Shown here piece by piece: positions 28,261 through 35,115 of a stretch of DNA of 64,000 bases. The translations under genes were made by a program, and so were the position numbers. Source of the DNA: Qipengyuania gaetbuli. Its GTDB lineage: Bacteria; Pseudomonadota; Alphaproteobacteria; Sphingomonadales; Sphingomonadaceae. The notes below the pieces were generated by a model. It did not search any database and had not been told where the DNA came from. It saw nothing but the letters and a program-made list of their open reading frames with translations. Numbering within the stretch: position 1 is the stretch's first letter; every line of letters starts with the position of its first letter. The DNA lies in contig NZ_JAIVLR010000001.1 in NCBI RefSeq assembly GCF_020524765.1, forward strand, positions 1,488,001 through 1,552,000. Reading direction: 5' to 3'.

Positions 28261-28791
28261 TCAGTGGATGAGATCGTGGATGGGATTGGAGCGCTTGTTC
28301 GGCTGCGCCTCCTGCTCGGCCAGCCGCTGGCGATAGCGTGCGACCGCCTCGCGCCAGCGGCCCCAACGCAGCGCGGCCGCGAAGCCTGCGAGCCCGCCTG
28401 CGAGGAGGAAGATCACGGCCTCAGGCTCGTACCGCCACGACACGCCCAGAACTACCGCCTGAAAGCTGGACCCGGCGAAGAAGCCTATCCCGGCGTAGAG
28501 ATAGCGATGTTCAGCGTGGGCGAACTTCAGAAGGGCCGTGACGGGGAGGCCAATGGCCAGCATCCCGATCAGGGTGAAAAGGCTGGTGCCAATTGTCATG
28601 AAAAAAAGGCCAGCAAACAGTGTCACAGCAGCATTCTGCGGGGTCGAGATCGCCAGAGGAACGACCACCGTCACTGCTCCGGTCAACGCGCCCCACAGGA
28701 GAGCGGCGCCAAAGTGTACGGCAGCCGACTCTTTCGCCAAATCTGGAATTTCTGAAATTTCAGAAACGGATCTCCGCAGTTCGTTGTCCAT
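28261..28791 (-). CDS. Multi-pass membrane protein with operator in its 5' coding region
   Basis: The 176-residue protein has a short cytoplasmic N-terminus containing SEISEI, four hydrophobic segments at about 25-50, 55-85, 95-115 and 120-145, and a basic, Gln-rich C-terminal tail. No family is recognised. The start ATG is supported by CCGAGGAG upstream. It begins 24 bases after the regulator's stop. Codons 9-15 coincide with a perfect 18-bp palindrome that recurs almost exactly in the promoter of the regulator gene. Confidence 0.75.
   Translation of the reverse strand: MDNELRRSVSEISEIPDLAKESAAVHFGAALLWGALTGAVTVVVPLAISTPQNAAVTLFAGLFFMTIGTSLFTLIGMLAIGLPVTALLKFAHAEHRYLYAGIGFFAGSSFQAVVLGVSWRYEPEAVIFLLAGGLAGFAAALRWGRWREAVARYRQRLAEQEAQPNKRSNPIHDLIH
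28749..28766. promoter_or_regulatory. 18-bp palindrome, putative operator copy 2
   Basis: TTTCTGAAATTTCAGAAA is its own reverse complement over all 18 bases. It lies within the coding region of the membrane gene, 25 bases after its start. It differs by one base from the palindrome in the promoter of the GbsR-type regulator gene 640 bases away. Confidence 0.6.
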
Positions 28792-28815
28792 GGTCCGAAG
28801 CTCCTCGGTTTTCGA

Positions 28816-29367
28816 TCAGTCCTTGGGTTTTCCGCCGCCGGGCAGCAGGCGTGCGACACGGCTGCCCAGCTTCATCAGCGTGACGAGAGTCGCTTTGGGC
28901 AGGCGCCGCACGTCGGCGTACCAGCCTGCCAGATTGCCGATGAAATCATGCATCCGGCCGATCCGCTCGCGCACATGCGCGGGCACGTCGCCGCGGCCTT
29001 CTAGGCTTTCGGACAATTCGCCGAGCAGCTGGATCGTCGGGTCGATCTCGCGCCGTTTGCGCTCGGCGGTGATCTTCATGAGCATGTCCCACAGGTCGCT
29101 CTCGGCCACGAAGTGGTCGCGGCGATCGCCCTCGACATGGACGCGGCGCACGATCTGGTAGCTCTGCAATTCCTTGAGGCCGTTCGACACGTTCGAGCGG
29201 GCGAGGCCCAGCTTCTCGCAAATGTCCTCCGCATGGCGCGGGCGATCGGAAAGATAGAGCAGCGCATGAACCTGAGCGACCGAGCGGTTGACGCCCCATT
29301 GGCTGCCCATCTCCCCCCAATGGAGGATGAAGGCGCGCGCTTCGGGAATGTCCATGATGTCGGCCAC
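28816..29367 (-). CDS. GbsR/MarR-family transcriptional regulator
   Basis: The 183-residue regulator has the GbsR-type winged helix: WGVNRSVAQVHALLYLSDRPRHAEDICEKLGLARSNVSNGLKELQSYQIVRRV (about residues 20-75). A helical C-terminal dimerisation region follows (about 85-160), with a basic tail. In Bacillus the family member GbsR represses choline-to-betaine genes; other members control membrane or lipid functions, and the effector here is unknown. The start is a GTG with AGGAG 7 bases upstream. Its promoter contains an 18-bp palindrome, suggesting autoregulation. Two small membrane genes follow on the same strand. Confidence 0.88.
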   Translation of the reverse strand: MADIMDIPEARAFILHWGEMGSQWGVNRSVAQVHALLYLSDRPRHAEDICEKLGLARSNVSNGLKELQSYQIVRRVHVEGDRRDHFVAESDLWDMLMKITAERKRREIDPTIQLLGELSESLEGRGDVPAHVRERIGRMHDFIGNLAGWYADVRRLPKATLVTLMKLGSRVARLLPGGGKPKD

Positions 29368-29388
29368 GACTCAGCTCCTGTGCGGTAA

Positions 29389-29422
29389 TTTCTGAAATTA
29401 CAGAAATAACGGGATGCGTCAA
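29389..29422 (-). promoter_or_regulatory. Promoter with embedded palindromic operator, regulator gene
   Basis: On the minus strand TTGACG (29422-29417) and TAATTT (29400-29395) are spaced by 16 bases and lie about 30 bases before the GTG start. The -10 hexamer sits inside TTTCTGTAATTTCAGAAA (29406-29389), which matches the other palindrome at 17 of 18 bases. Binding there would block RNA polymerase. Confidence 0.6.
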
Positions 29423-29456
29423 GTGGGCTTGGAAATTTGCGGACTATTTGATGGCC

Positions 29457-30593
29457 TTAGCCGTCGCCGCCCTTGCGCGGGCTGGGCCGGTCGAGCGCAA
29501 GTTCGGCGTCCGAGAAGGTGAACGGGCTGCGCACGCCCGGCACTCCGTCCAGATCGACGCGCATCCCCCGTGCAACCACTTGTCGGTCGGCAAAGACCTG
29601 GTCGACGGGGTTGATCGGACCGGCGGGAATCCCGGCCTCGCCGCACTTGGCGAGGAGGTCGTCCTTCTGCCACGTGGCAGTTTCGCCAGCGATCAGCGCA
29701 TCGAGCTCGGCGCGGTTTGCAAGGCGCGCCTCGTTCGAGGCGAAGCGTTCATCGGACAAGAGGTCGTCCCGGCCCAGCAGCTTCAACAGGCGGCGGAACA
29801 GCCCATCATTTGCTGGCGCCAGCACCACCTCGCCATCGGCCACCGGAAACACGCCATAGGCGCTGACCTGTGCGTGCTCGTTGCCCATCCGCGGCGGGTT
29901 GGAGCCAGTGGTAAGGAAATGAAGCGCCTGGCTCGCGAGCAGGCCGACCGAACAGTCGAGCAGCGCCATGTCGACGTGTTGTCCGCGTCCCGTACGCTCG
30001 CGCATGGCGAGGGCAGCCTGAATCCCGATGACCGAATAAAGGCCGCAGGTGAGGTCCGATATCGACACACCCATTTTCATCGGCTGGCCCTGCGGTTGCC
30101 CGGTCAAAGCCATGAAGCCGCTCATCCCCTGGATGACGAAATCATACCCCGCCTCGTGCGCACGGGGGCCGGTCTGGCCGAAGCCGGTGATCGAGCAGTA
30201 CACGAGGCCCGCGTTCGCTTTTGCCAGCGTTTCGTAGTCGAGCCCGAATTTCGCCAACGTCCCAGTCTTGAAGTTTTCGAGCACCACATCCGCACTCGCG
30301 GCAAGTTCGCGCACCCGGTCGAGGTCGCCGGGGTCCTTGAAATCGGCGACGATGCTGCGCTTGCCGCGATTGGTCGCGTGGTAATAGGCGGCCGAACGCT
30401 CGCCCTCGTGCTGGACCCAAGGCGGCCCCCACAGCCGGGTCCCGTCGCCTTCCGGGCTTTCCACCTTGATGACATCCGCGCCGAGATCGGCGAGGATCTG
30501 TCCCGCCCATGGCCCGGCGAGCACGCGGGCGAGTTCAAGCACCTTGAGGCCGGCAAGCGGGGCCTTGGGATTGCGCGGTGTATCGAGCCACAT
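29457..30593 (-). CDS. CaiB/BaiF-family CoA-transferase
   Basis: The 378-residue family III CoA-transferase moves CoA between carboxylic acids, or acts as an acyl-CoA racemase in some members. It shows the N-terminal PLAGLKVLELARVLAGPWAGQILADLGADVIKVE block, the Arg in RGKRSIVADFKD, and the conserved YDFVIQGMSGFMA region with the catalytic Asp in the AGYD loop. Length is typical. The ATG at 30593 is preferred over a TTG 12 codons upstream. It follows the nitronate-monooxygenase-like gene on the same strand by 37 bases and belongs to the acyl-CoA gene group. Confidence 0.9.
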   Translation of the reverse strand: MWLDTPRNPKAPLAGLKVLELARVLAGPWAGQILADLGADVIKVESPEGDGTRLWGPPWVQHEGERSAAYYHATNRGKRSIVADFKDPGDLDRVRELAASADVVLENFKTGTLAKFGLDYETLAKANAGLVYCSITGFGQTGPRAHEAGYDFVIQGMSGFMALTGQPQGQPMKMGVSISDLTCGLYSVIGIQAALAMRERTGRGQHVDMALLDCSVGLLASQALHFLTTGSNPPRMGNEHAQVSAYGVFPVADGEVVLAPANDGLFRRLLKLLGRDDLLSDERFASNEARLANRAELDALIAGETATWQKDDLLAKCGEAGIPAGPINPVDQVFADRQVVARGMRVDLDGVPGVRSPFTFSDAELALDRPSPRKGGDG

Positions 30594-30630
30594 GCGATGC
30601 GCAGTGCTTGGCGCGCGCGCGGCGGTCAAG

Positions 30631-31770
30631 TCACTCCATGCCTACCGATGCGGCAAGGCTGCCTACGGCTTCGAGGAATTCCTCGCGGAAGTCCTGCACG
30701 ACTTGGCGGCTGGAACGGACCTGTTCGACCAGCCCGACGCCCTGGCCGACGAAATAGCTCACCAGCTCGTGCGCTTGCGCATTGCCTGCCGCGGCCTCGC
30801 GCTCGATGCGGGCGAAGGCGGGTTCGGAGACCATGCCCATCAGCGGCATCGGTAGGGTCCCGGGGCCGTCTGCCGAATCCCACGCATCATGCCATGCGGT
30901 CTTCAACTGGCGTGCGGGCTTTCCGGTGCGGCTTTTGGAACGGACGGTATCGCGGCTGCGCGCGGCGATCATCCGGGTGCGGAAGGCTTCGGAGGTTTCA
31001 GACTCGGGCGTGGCGAGCCAGATCGAGCCGGTCCATGCGCCTTGCGCCCCGGCTGCCATCATTCCGGCCATCTGCCCGCCGGTCATGATGCCGCCTGCTG
31101 CCAGCACGGGGATGTCGTGCCCGGCCCGCCTGAGCTCGCGCACGACCTCGGGGATCAGGACGAGAGTCGACACCTCGCCGCAATGACCGCCGGCTTCCGT
31201 GCCCTGCGCGACGATGATGTCGACGCCGGCCTCGGCCTGGCGGATCGCATGTTCCTTTGCCCCGACGAGAGCCGCCACAGGCACGCCGCGCTTCTTGCCT
31301 TCCTCGATCATCGCGGGCGGCGCGATGCCGAGCGCATTCGCGATCAGCCTGATGGGGTGGCGGAAGGCGACCTCCATCAAGGCGAGCCCGTTCTCAGGCG
31401 TAATGCCCATGCGTTCGCGCAGGATCGGCATCTCGGCCTCGGGCGCGATGCCGTAATGACCGAGCACCTCGTTCACGAAGCCCTGGTAAGCTGGATCGAT
31501 TGCTGCCGCACGGGACTGGTTGTCGCCAAGGTCGCGTACGCGCGGATCGACAATCTCCGGCACGAGGACATCGACGCCGTAAGGCGCGCCGTCGACATGG
31601 GCGTCGATCCAGGCAAGCTCTTCCTCGAGCTGGTCGGGGCTGAACCGCGTGGCGCCCAGCACGCCGAACCCGCCTGCCTTGCTCACTGCGGCGACGACGT
31701 CGCGGCAATGGCTGAAAGCGAATAGCGGGAACTCCGCCCCGGTCAGCTCGCAGACGCGGTTCATCGGCAT
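30631..31770 (-). CDS. Nitronate monooxygenase-family (NPD/2-NPD-like) flavoprotein
   Basis: The 379-residue TIM-barrel FMN protein of the NMO/2-nitropropane dioxygenase family has the N-terminal ELTGAEFPLFAFSH block, GGFGVLGA, and the barrel end motifs VAQGTEAGGHCGEVSTLVLIPEV and AAGGIMTGGQMAGMMAAGAQGAWTGS. Members oxidise nitronates or act as enoyl reductases; substrate not decided. The ATG at 31770 is chosen for the GGGGAGAG four bases upstream; a second ATG follows two codons later. A stem-loop at 31779-31824 overlaps that ribosome binding site. Cotranscription with the upstream CoA-transferase genes is likely. Confidence 0.88.
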   Translation of the reverse strand: MPMNRVCELTGAEFPLFAFSHCRDVVAAVSKAGGFGVLGATRFSPDQLEEELAWIDAHVDGAPYGVDVLVPEIVDPRVRDLGDNQSRAAAIDPAYQGFVNEVLGHYGIAPEAEMPILRERMGITPENGLALMEVAFRHPIRLIANALGIAPPAMIEEGKKRGVPVAALVGAKEHAIRQAEAGVDIIVAQGTEAGGHCGEVSTLVLIPEVVRELRRAGHDIPVLAAGGIMTGGQMAGMMAAGAQGAWTGSIWLATPESETSEAFRTRMIAARSRDTVRSKSRTGKPARQLKTAWHDAWDSADGPGTLPMPLMGMVSEPAFARIEREAAAGNAQAHELVSYFVGQGVGLVEQVRSSRQVVQDFREEFLEAVGSLAASVGME

Positions 31771-31778
31771 CGCACTCT

Positions 31779-31824
31779 CCCCTCGATTACTCCCTCGCAG
31801 CATGGTGAGGGGCGAATCGAGGGG
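31779..31824 (-). promoter_or_regulatory. Hairpin sequestering the ribosome binding site of the NMO gene
   Basis: CCCCTCGATT (31779-31788) and AATCGAGGGG (31815-31824) are perfect inverted repeats, with further CCCTC/GAGGG pairing inside. On the transcript the 3' arm GAGGGG contributes to the ribosome binding site of the gene starting at 31770, so folding could limit translation. It could alternatively act as an intercistronic stabiliser or weak terminator after scoB. Confidence 0.5.
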
Positions 31825-31841
31825 TGGCAATACCCGCCGTG

Positions 31842-32498
31842 TCAGGAAACGTAATTCGCGGTGGTCTTGGCGGCGATTTCGTCCGCCGTGATGCCCGGTG
31901 CCATCTCGATGAGGCGGAAAGGGCTGTCGTGGTCGGGCCGTTGGAATACGGCCAGATCGGTGATGATCATGTCGACGACGTTGCGGCCCGTCAGCGGCAG
32001 CGTGCATTCGGGAATGAACTTGGGGCTGCCGTCCTTGGCCGTGTGTTCCATCACCACGATGATCTTCTTCACGCCGGCGACGAGGTCCATCGCGCCGCCC
32101 ATGCCCTTGATCATCTTGCCCGGGATCATCCAGTTGGCGATGTCGCCGTTTGCGGCCACTTCCATCGCGCCCAGCACGGTGAGGTCGATGTGCCCGCCGC
32201 GGATCATGGCGAAGCTGGCAGCGCTATCGAAATAGGCCGAATGGGCCAATTCGCTGATGGTCTGCTTGCCTGCATTGATGAGATCGGCGTCTTCCTCCCC
32301 TTCATAGGGGAAGGGGCCGATGCCCAGCATGCCGTTCTCACTCTGCAGCGTGACGTGCATGCCTTCGGGGATGTGGTTGGCCACCAGCGTCGGGATGCCG
32401 ATGCCGAGGTTGACGTAATAGCCGTCCTTCAGCTCGCGCGCCGCGCGGGCGGCCATCTGGTTGCGATCCCAACCGGTCTTTTCTGCCGTGTCGCTCAT
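31842..32498 (-). CDS. scoB: 3-oxoacid CoA-transferase subunit B
   Basis: The 218-residue beta subunit of a succinyl-CoA:3-ketoacid-type CoA-transferase has the catalytic Glu in [12 protein letters not shown] (about residue 50) and the family block [40 protein letters not shown]. It activates acetoacetate or a similar ketoacid using succinyl-CoA. The partner subunit A is encoded upstream on the same strand but, unusually, two unrelated genes for exported proteins lie between. Its start is 1 base after the phosphatase stop. Confidence 0.94.
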   Translation of the reverse strand: MSDTAEKTGWDRNQMAARAARELKDGYYVNLGIGIPTLVANHIPEGMHVTLQSENGMLGIGPFPYEGEEDADLINAGKQTISELAHSAYFDSAASFAMIRGGHIDLTVLGAMEVAANGDIANWMIPGKMIKGMGGAMDLVAGVKKIIVVMEHTAKDGSPKFIPECTLPLTGRNVVDMIITDLAVFQRPDHDSPFRLIEMAPGITADEIAAKTTANYVS

Positions 32499-32499
32499 C

Positions 32500-33423
32500 T
32501 CAATTGCCTTCGCTCATGATTGCAGGCGCGTTCGATCGCGCGGTATCGGGGTTCCAGCGCTGGTCTTCGGCAAAGACCTCGCCGATCGTGCCCTTGATGG
32601 AATCGCCGTAGACTGGGTTGGGGAGGGCGAACCACCCGTTGCCCCACAGCTGCGCATAGTCGCCGCGTGCGACCAGCTGGCGGCGCGCGGCAGGCGCACG
32701 GCCTTCCTCGTTGAAGACGTCGGCGAAGTCGCCGAGGTTATCACCTGCCAGAGCGATGACGCAGTACTTGGCCGCGATCATCTTGCGGCGACCGTCCTTG
32801 CCGCCTCCGCCGCCATCGTCGCCGCGCAGGTACAGCGTGTCGAGGTGGACTGCCTTGCCGAGCCCGGCGACCTCGATTGCGCGCGCCGCGCCTTCGGGGC
32901 TGTGCTGGCGGTTGGTGTTGAACACCGGCGTGATGCCCGCCTCGCGCAGGCGGCGGATTCCGGTGACGGCACCGGGCACAGGGCGCGCGAGCGATGCGGC
33001 GCTTTCTTCCCACTTCCGCCAGCTTTCGCTGGTGTAGCGATTGCCCTGTGCCAGCCAGTATTCGTAGCCCTGGTTGAGCAGCACGGTCTCGTCCACGTCG
33101 AAGACCACCGCCAGCGGCTTGACCCGGTCCCCGTCCATGCAGGACGGTGCGGAGACGCCGCCGTCGATACCCATCGGCACGGCCTCGGGAATGCGGCGCT
33201 CGCGGGCGCGGGCGGTCGCGTAATCGGCCAGCATGCGCCAGCTCTGGATGGAAACGGCCGCAGCTTCGCCCGAGCCGTAGAGCCAGCGCATCGTGTCGGG
33301 CGCGTCGCTGTCGAGCGTGACGGCGGGCGCACTGGCGACAGGAGCTTCGGGCGCGGCGCCGGTCGTGGCGCAGGCCGAGAGGAGCATTGTCGAGGCGGCG
33401 ATTGTGAGGCGGAGCTTCATCAT
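32500..33423 (-). CDS. HAD-superfamily acid phosphatase, lipoprotein e(P4)-like
   Basis: The 307-residue class C acid phosphatase has a lipoprotein signal with lipobox LSAC (Cys near residue 18), so it is probably anchored to the outer membrane on the periplasmic face. The HAD nucleophile motif is [17 protein letters not shown], followed by VFNTNR and the C-terminal GDNLGDF motif with the last Asp pair. e(P4)-type enzymes dephosphorylate nucleotides and other phosphomonoesters. It overlaps the preceding SnoaL-like gene by 4 bases and is followed by scoB after 1 base, so it is embedded in the CoA-transferase operon. Confidence 0.9.
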   Translation of the reverse strand: MMKLRLTIAASTMLLSACATTGAAPEAPVASAPAVTLDSDAPDTMRWLYGSGEAAAVSIQSWRMLADYATARARERRIPEAVPMGIDGGVSAPSCMDGDRVKPLAVVFDVDETVLLNQGYEYWLAQGNRYTSESWRKWEESAASLARPVPGAVTGIRRLREAGITPVFNTNRQHSPEGAARAIEVAGLGKAVHLDTLYLRGDDGGGGGKDGRRKMIAAKYCVIALAGDNLGDFADVFNEEGRAPAARRQLVARGDYAQLWGNGWFALPNPVYGDSIKGTIGEVFAEDQRWNPDTARSNAPAIMSEGN

Positions 33424-33944
33424 TTGCCTTCCATGTCTGCGGGAAGCGAGTTGGCGGGTGTTTCGGCCTGCCAGTAGATTGACTGCACCAGCCAGCGCCC
33501 GTCGTCCTGGCGCATCAGCTGGAACGAGTTGATGCCGCGCACAGAACCGGCGCTGCCATCCTCGTTGGTCCAGGTCCCGGCATAGGAGGACCAGGCGTGG
33601 GCGATGTCGCCATAGACCTCGATCCGGTTGACCAGCGCGCTTTCGGTAAAGCCGCGATCGATCAGGAACGGGCCGCTGCGTTCGATATAGTCCTCGACCG
33701 ATCCGCTCCAGAAGCCATCGACCCGCAAGGCGGTCATCTTCGCGTCGGGCAGGAACAGGGCGCGCATCGCATCCCAGTCGCGCGGCTGGCCCACGGGGCC
33801 GGAAATGACGGCGTAAACCGCGTCCACCGTTGCATTGATGGCAGCCTTGTCTTGAATGTTCTCGCTCATCGCGCTCTCCCCGTGATGCCCCGCAGATGCT
33901 GCTCCCGGAACTGCCAGCAGCAGGGCTGCCGCAAGCGACCTCAT
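33420..33944 (-). CDS. Secreted SnoaL/NTF2-like protein
   Basis: The 174-residue protein has a signal peptide (MRSLAAALLLAVPGAASA) and an NTF2-like cone-fold domain with an N-terminal helix pair (INATVDAVYAVI), FLPDAKMTALR, and the strand pattern IEVYGDIAHAWSSYAGTW plus GINSFQLMRQDDGRWLVQSIYW. Such domains act as small enzymes or ligand carriers; no specific activity can be read. The start at 33944 overlaps the scoA stop by 4 bases; a much longer open frame is simply scoA read in another frame. It overlaps the phosphatase start too. Confidence 0.8.
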   Translation of the reverse strand: MRSLAAALLLAVPGAASAGHHGESAMSENIQDKAAINATVDAVYAVISGPVGQPRDWDAMRALFLPDAKMTALRVDGFWSGSVEDYIERSGPFLIDRGFTESALVNRIEVYGDIAHAWSSYAGTWTNEDGSAGSVRGINSFQLMRQDDGRWLVQSIYWQAETPANSLPADMEGK

Positions 33945-34651
33945 GCGGTTTCCCGCGGGCGCGTGGTCACGAATTCGATCTTCTTGTCGTAGGGCGCACC
34001 GATGATCATGCGCTGGACGTAGACGCCCGGCAGGTGAATGCAGTCGGGATCGAGGCTGCCGGCCGGGACCACTTCTTCCACCTCGACGACGCAGACCTTG
34101 CCGCAGGTCGCTGCCGGCAGGTTGAAGTTGCGCGCGGTCTTGCGGAACACGAGGTTGCCGGTCTCGTCGGCCTTCCACGCCTTCACAATGGCAAGGTCGG
34201 CGAAGATGCCGCGCTCGAGGATATATTCCTCGCCGTCGAAAACCTTGGTTTCCTTGCCTTCGGCGACCTGCGTACCGACGCCGGTCTTGGTGTAAAAGCC
34301 GGGAATGCCCGCGCCACCGGCGCGCATACGTTCGGCGAGCGTGCCTTGGGGGCAGAACTCGACTTCCAGCTCGCCGGAGAGGAACTGGCGCTCGAACTCC
34401 TTGTTCTCGCCAACATAGGAAGAGATCATCTTCTTCACCTGCTGCGTGCGCAGCAGCATCCCGATGCCCTCGTTGTCGATCCCGGCATTGTTGCTCGCGA
34501 AGGTTAGGCCCTTCACCCCGCTCTCGCGGATCGCTTCCAGCAGGCGTTCGGGAATGCCGCACAGGCCGAAGCCCCCGCTGGCGATCAGCATGTCGTCTTT
34601 CAGGATGCCCTCGAGGGCGCTGGCGGCGTCGGGATAAAGCTTGTTCATCAA
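33941..34651 (-). CDS. scoA: 3-oxoacid CoA-transferase subunit A
   Basis: The 236-residue alpha subunit of the succinyl-CoA:3-ketoacid-type CoA-transferase has the GGFGLCGIPE CoA-binding loop near the N-terminus, SNNAGID, and the later block CPQGTLAERMRAGGAGIPGFYT. It pairs with ScoB for acyl-CoA/ketoacid metabolism. The start is an ATG with GGAGG upstream. It is the first gene of a tightly packed leftward operon (scoA, SnoaL-like, phosphatase, scoB, NMO-like, CaiB-like) with 4-base overlaps. Confidence 0.94.
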   Translation of the reverse strand: MMNKLYPDAASALEGILKDDMLIASGGFGLCGIPERLLEAIRESGVKGLTFASNNAGIDNEGIGMLLRTQQVKKMISSYVGENKEFERQFLSGELEVEFCPQGTLAERMRAGGAGIPGFYTKTGVGTQVAEGKETKVFDGEEYILERGIFADLAIVKAWKADETGNLVFRKTARNFNLPAATCGKVCVVEVEEVVPAGSLDPDCIHLPGVYVQRMIIGAPYDKKIEFVTTRPRETA

Positions 34652-34924
34652 TCCTCCGTTACGGCATGGCTGCTAGCCTTGGACCGGTCGCCTGTCACCC
34701 CTGAAGAATGGCCAAAGCGCGCGAAGCGATTGGAGAATTCGCCAGTGCAGCATGGGATGCACGCCTGAGCCGAATCCCCTCGCCGTGTGTAGCAAATTGT
34801 GCTGCGCTTGCGAAAAGCGCGGGGAATCCAGCTGTTGTTAATTCAGTTATTTGCTCCATTATGTTGCGCCCTACGCAACAATCGATGTGCTTTTCGCACT
34901 TGCACAAAATGTGTCCGGAAAGCA
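34652..34924. promoter_or_regulatory. Gene-free interval with inverted repeat upstream of the candidate small RNA
   Basis: This is the first part of the only gene-free stretch over 300 bases (34652-35115). It is less GC-rich than its surroundings. It contains a perfect inverted repeat TGTTGCGCCCTACGCAACA (34862-34880, 7-bp arms), which looks like a transcription-factor site. TTGCAC at 34900-34905 is followed, after 17 bases, by CATATG (34923-34928), a weak candidate rightward promoter. Open frames here are short, uncharacteristic and run through a terminator, so I call no gene. Confidence 0.4.
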
Positions 34925-34929
34925 TATGT

Positions 34930-34998
34930 GGGCCTGCCTTTCAGGCATCCTCTCCCAAGACTTTCCAAGCCCGGCTGGACTTCCAGCCGGGCTTTTTT
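34930..34998 (+). ncRNA. Candidate small RNA or attenuated leader upstream of the CDC48 gene
   Basis: From the weak promoter at 34900-34928 a short transcript would contain a first hairpin GCCTG-CCTTT-CAGGC (34932-34946). A pyrimidine-rich single-stranded stretch with CCTCTCCC follows, then a strong terminator ending at 34998. No rightward gene lies upstream for 7 kb, so the terminator must serve an unannotated RNA or a prematurely ended leader of the gene at 35116. The CCTCTCCC stretch could pair with ribosome binding sites, as in several alphaproteobacterial small RNAs (inference). Confidence 0.45.
34968..34998 (+). terminator. Orphan intrinsic terminator
   Basis: An 11-bp perfect stem (AGCCCGGCTGG/CCAGCCGGGCT) with loop ACTT runs directly into six Ts on the plus strand. 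The minus strand lacks a T tract, so it acts rightward. It lies about 115 bases before the CDC48-like gene. Confidence 0.85.
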
Positions 34999-35115
34999 CT
35001 TGCCTGCAGGGGGCTTTTCTCCGGACCCCTCGCGCCTCTCGCTCATTGCAACCTTGCACGGTGACCCCATTTGGGGGGCAACCGGATACGAGTTGACGGA
35101 AGGGAGACTACCCAG

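Noticed and set aside
33945..34562. Long N-terminal extension of the SnoaL-like gene
   Set aside because: It is scoA read in another frame; the real start with signal peptide is at 33944.
34695..35064. Small open frames on both strands in the 34.7-35.1 kb interval
   Set aside because: They cross the intrinsic terminator or lack ribosome binding sites, and contain unusual Cys/His content without family resemblance.
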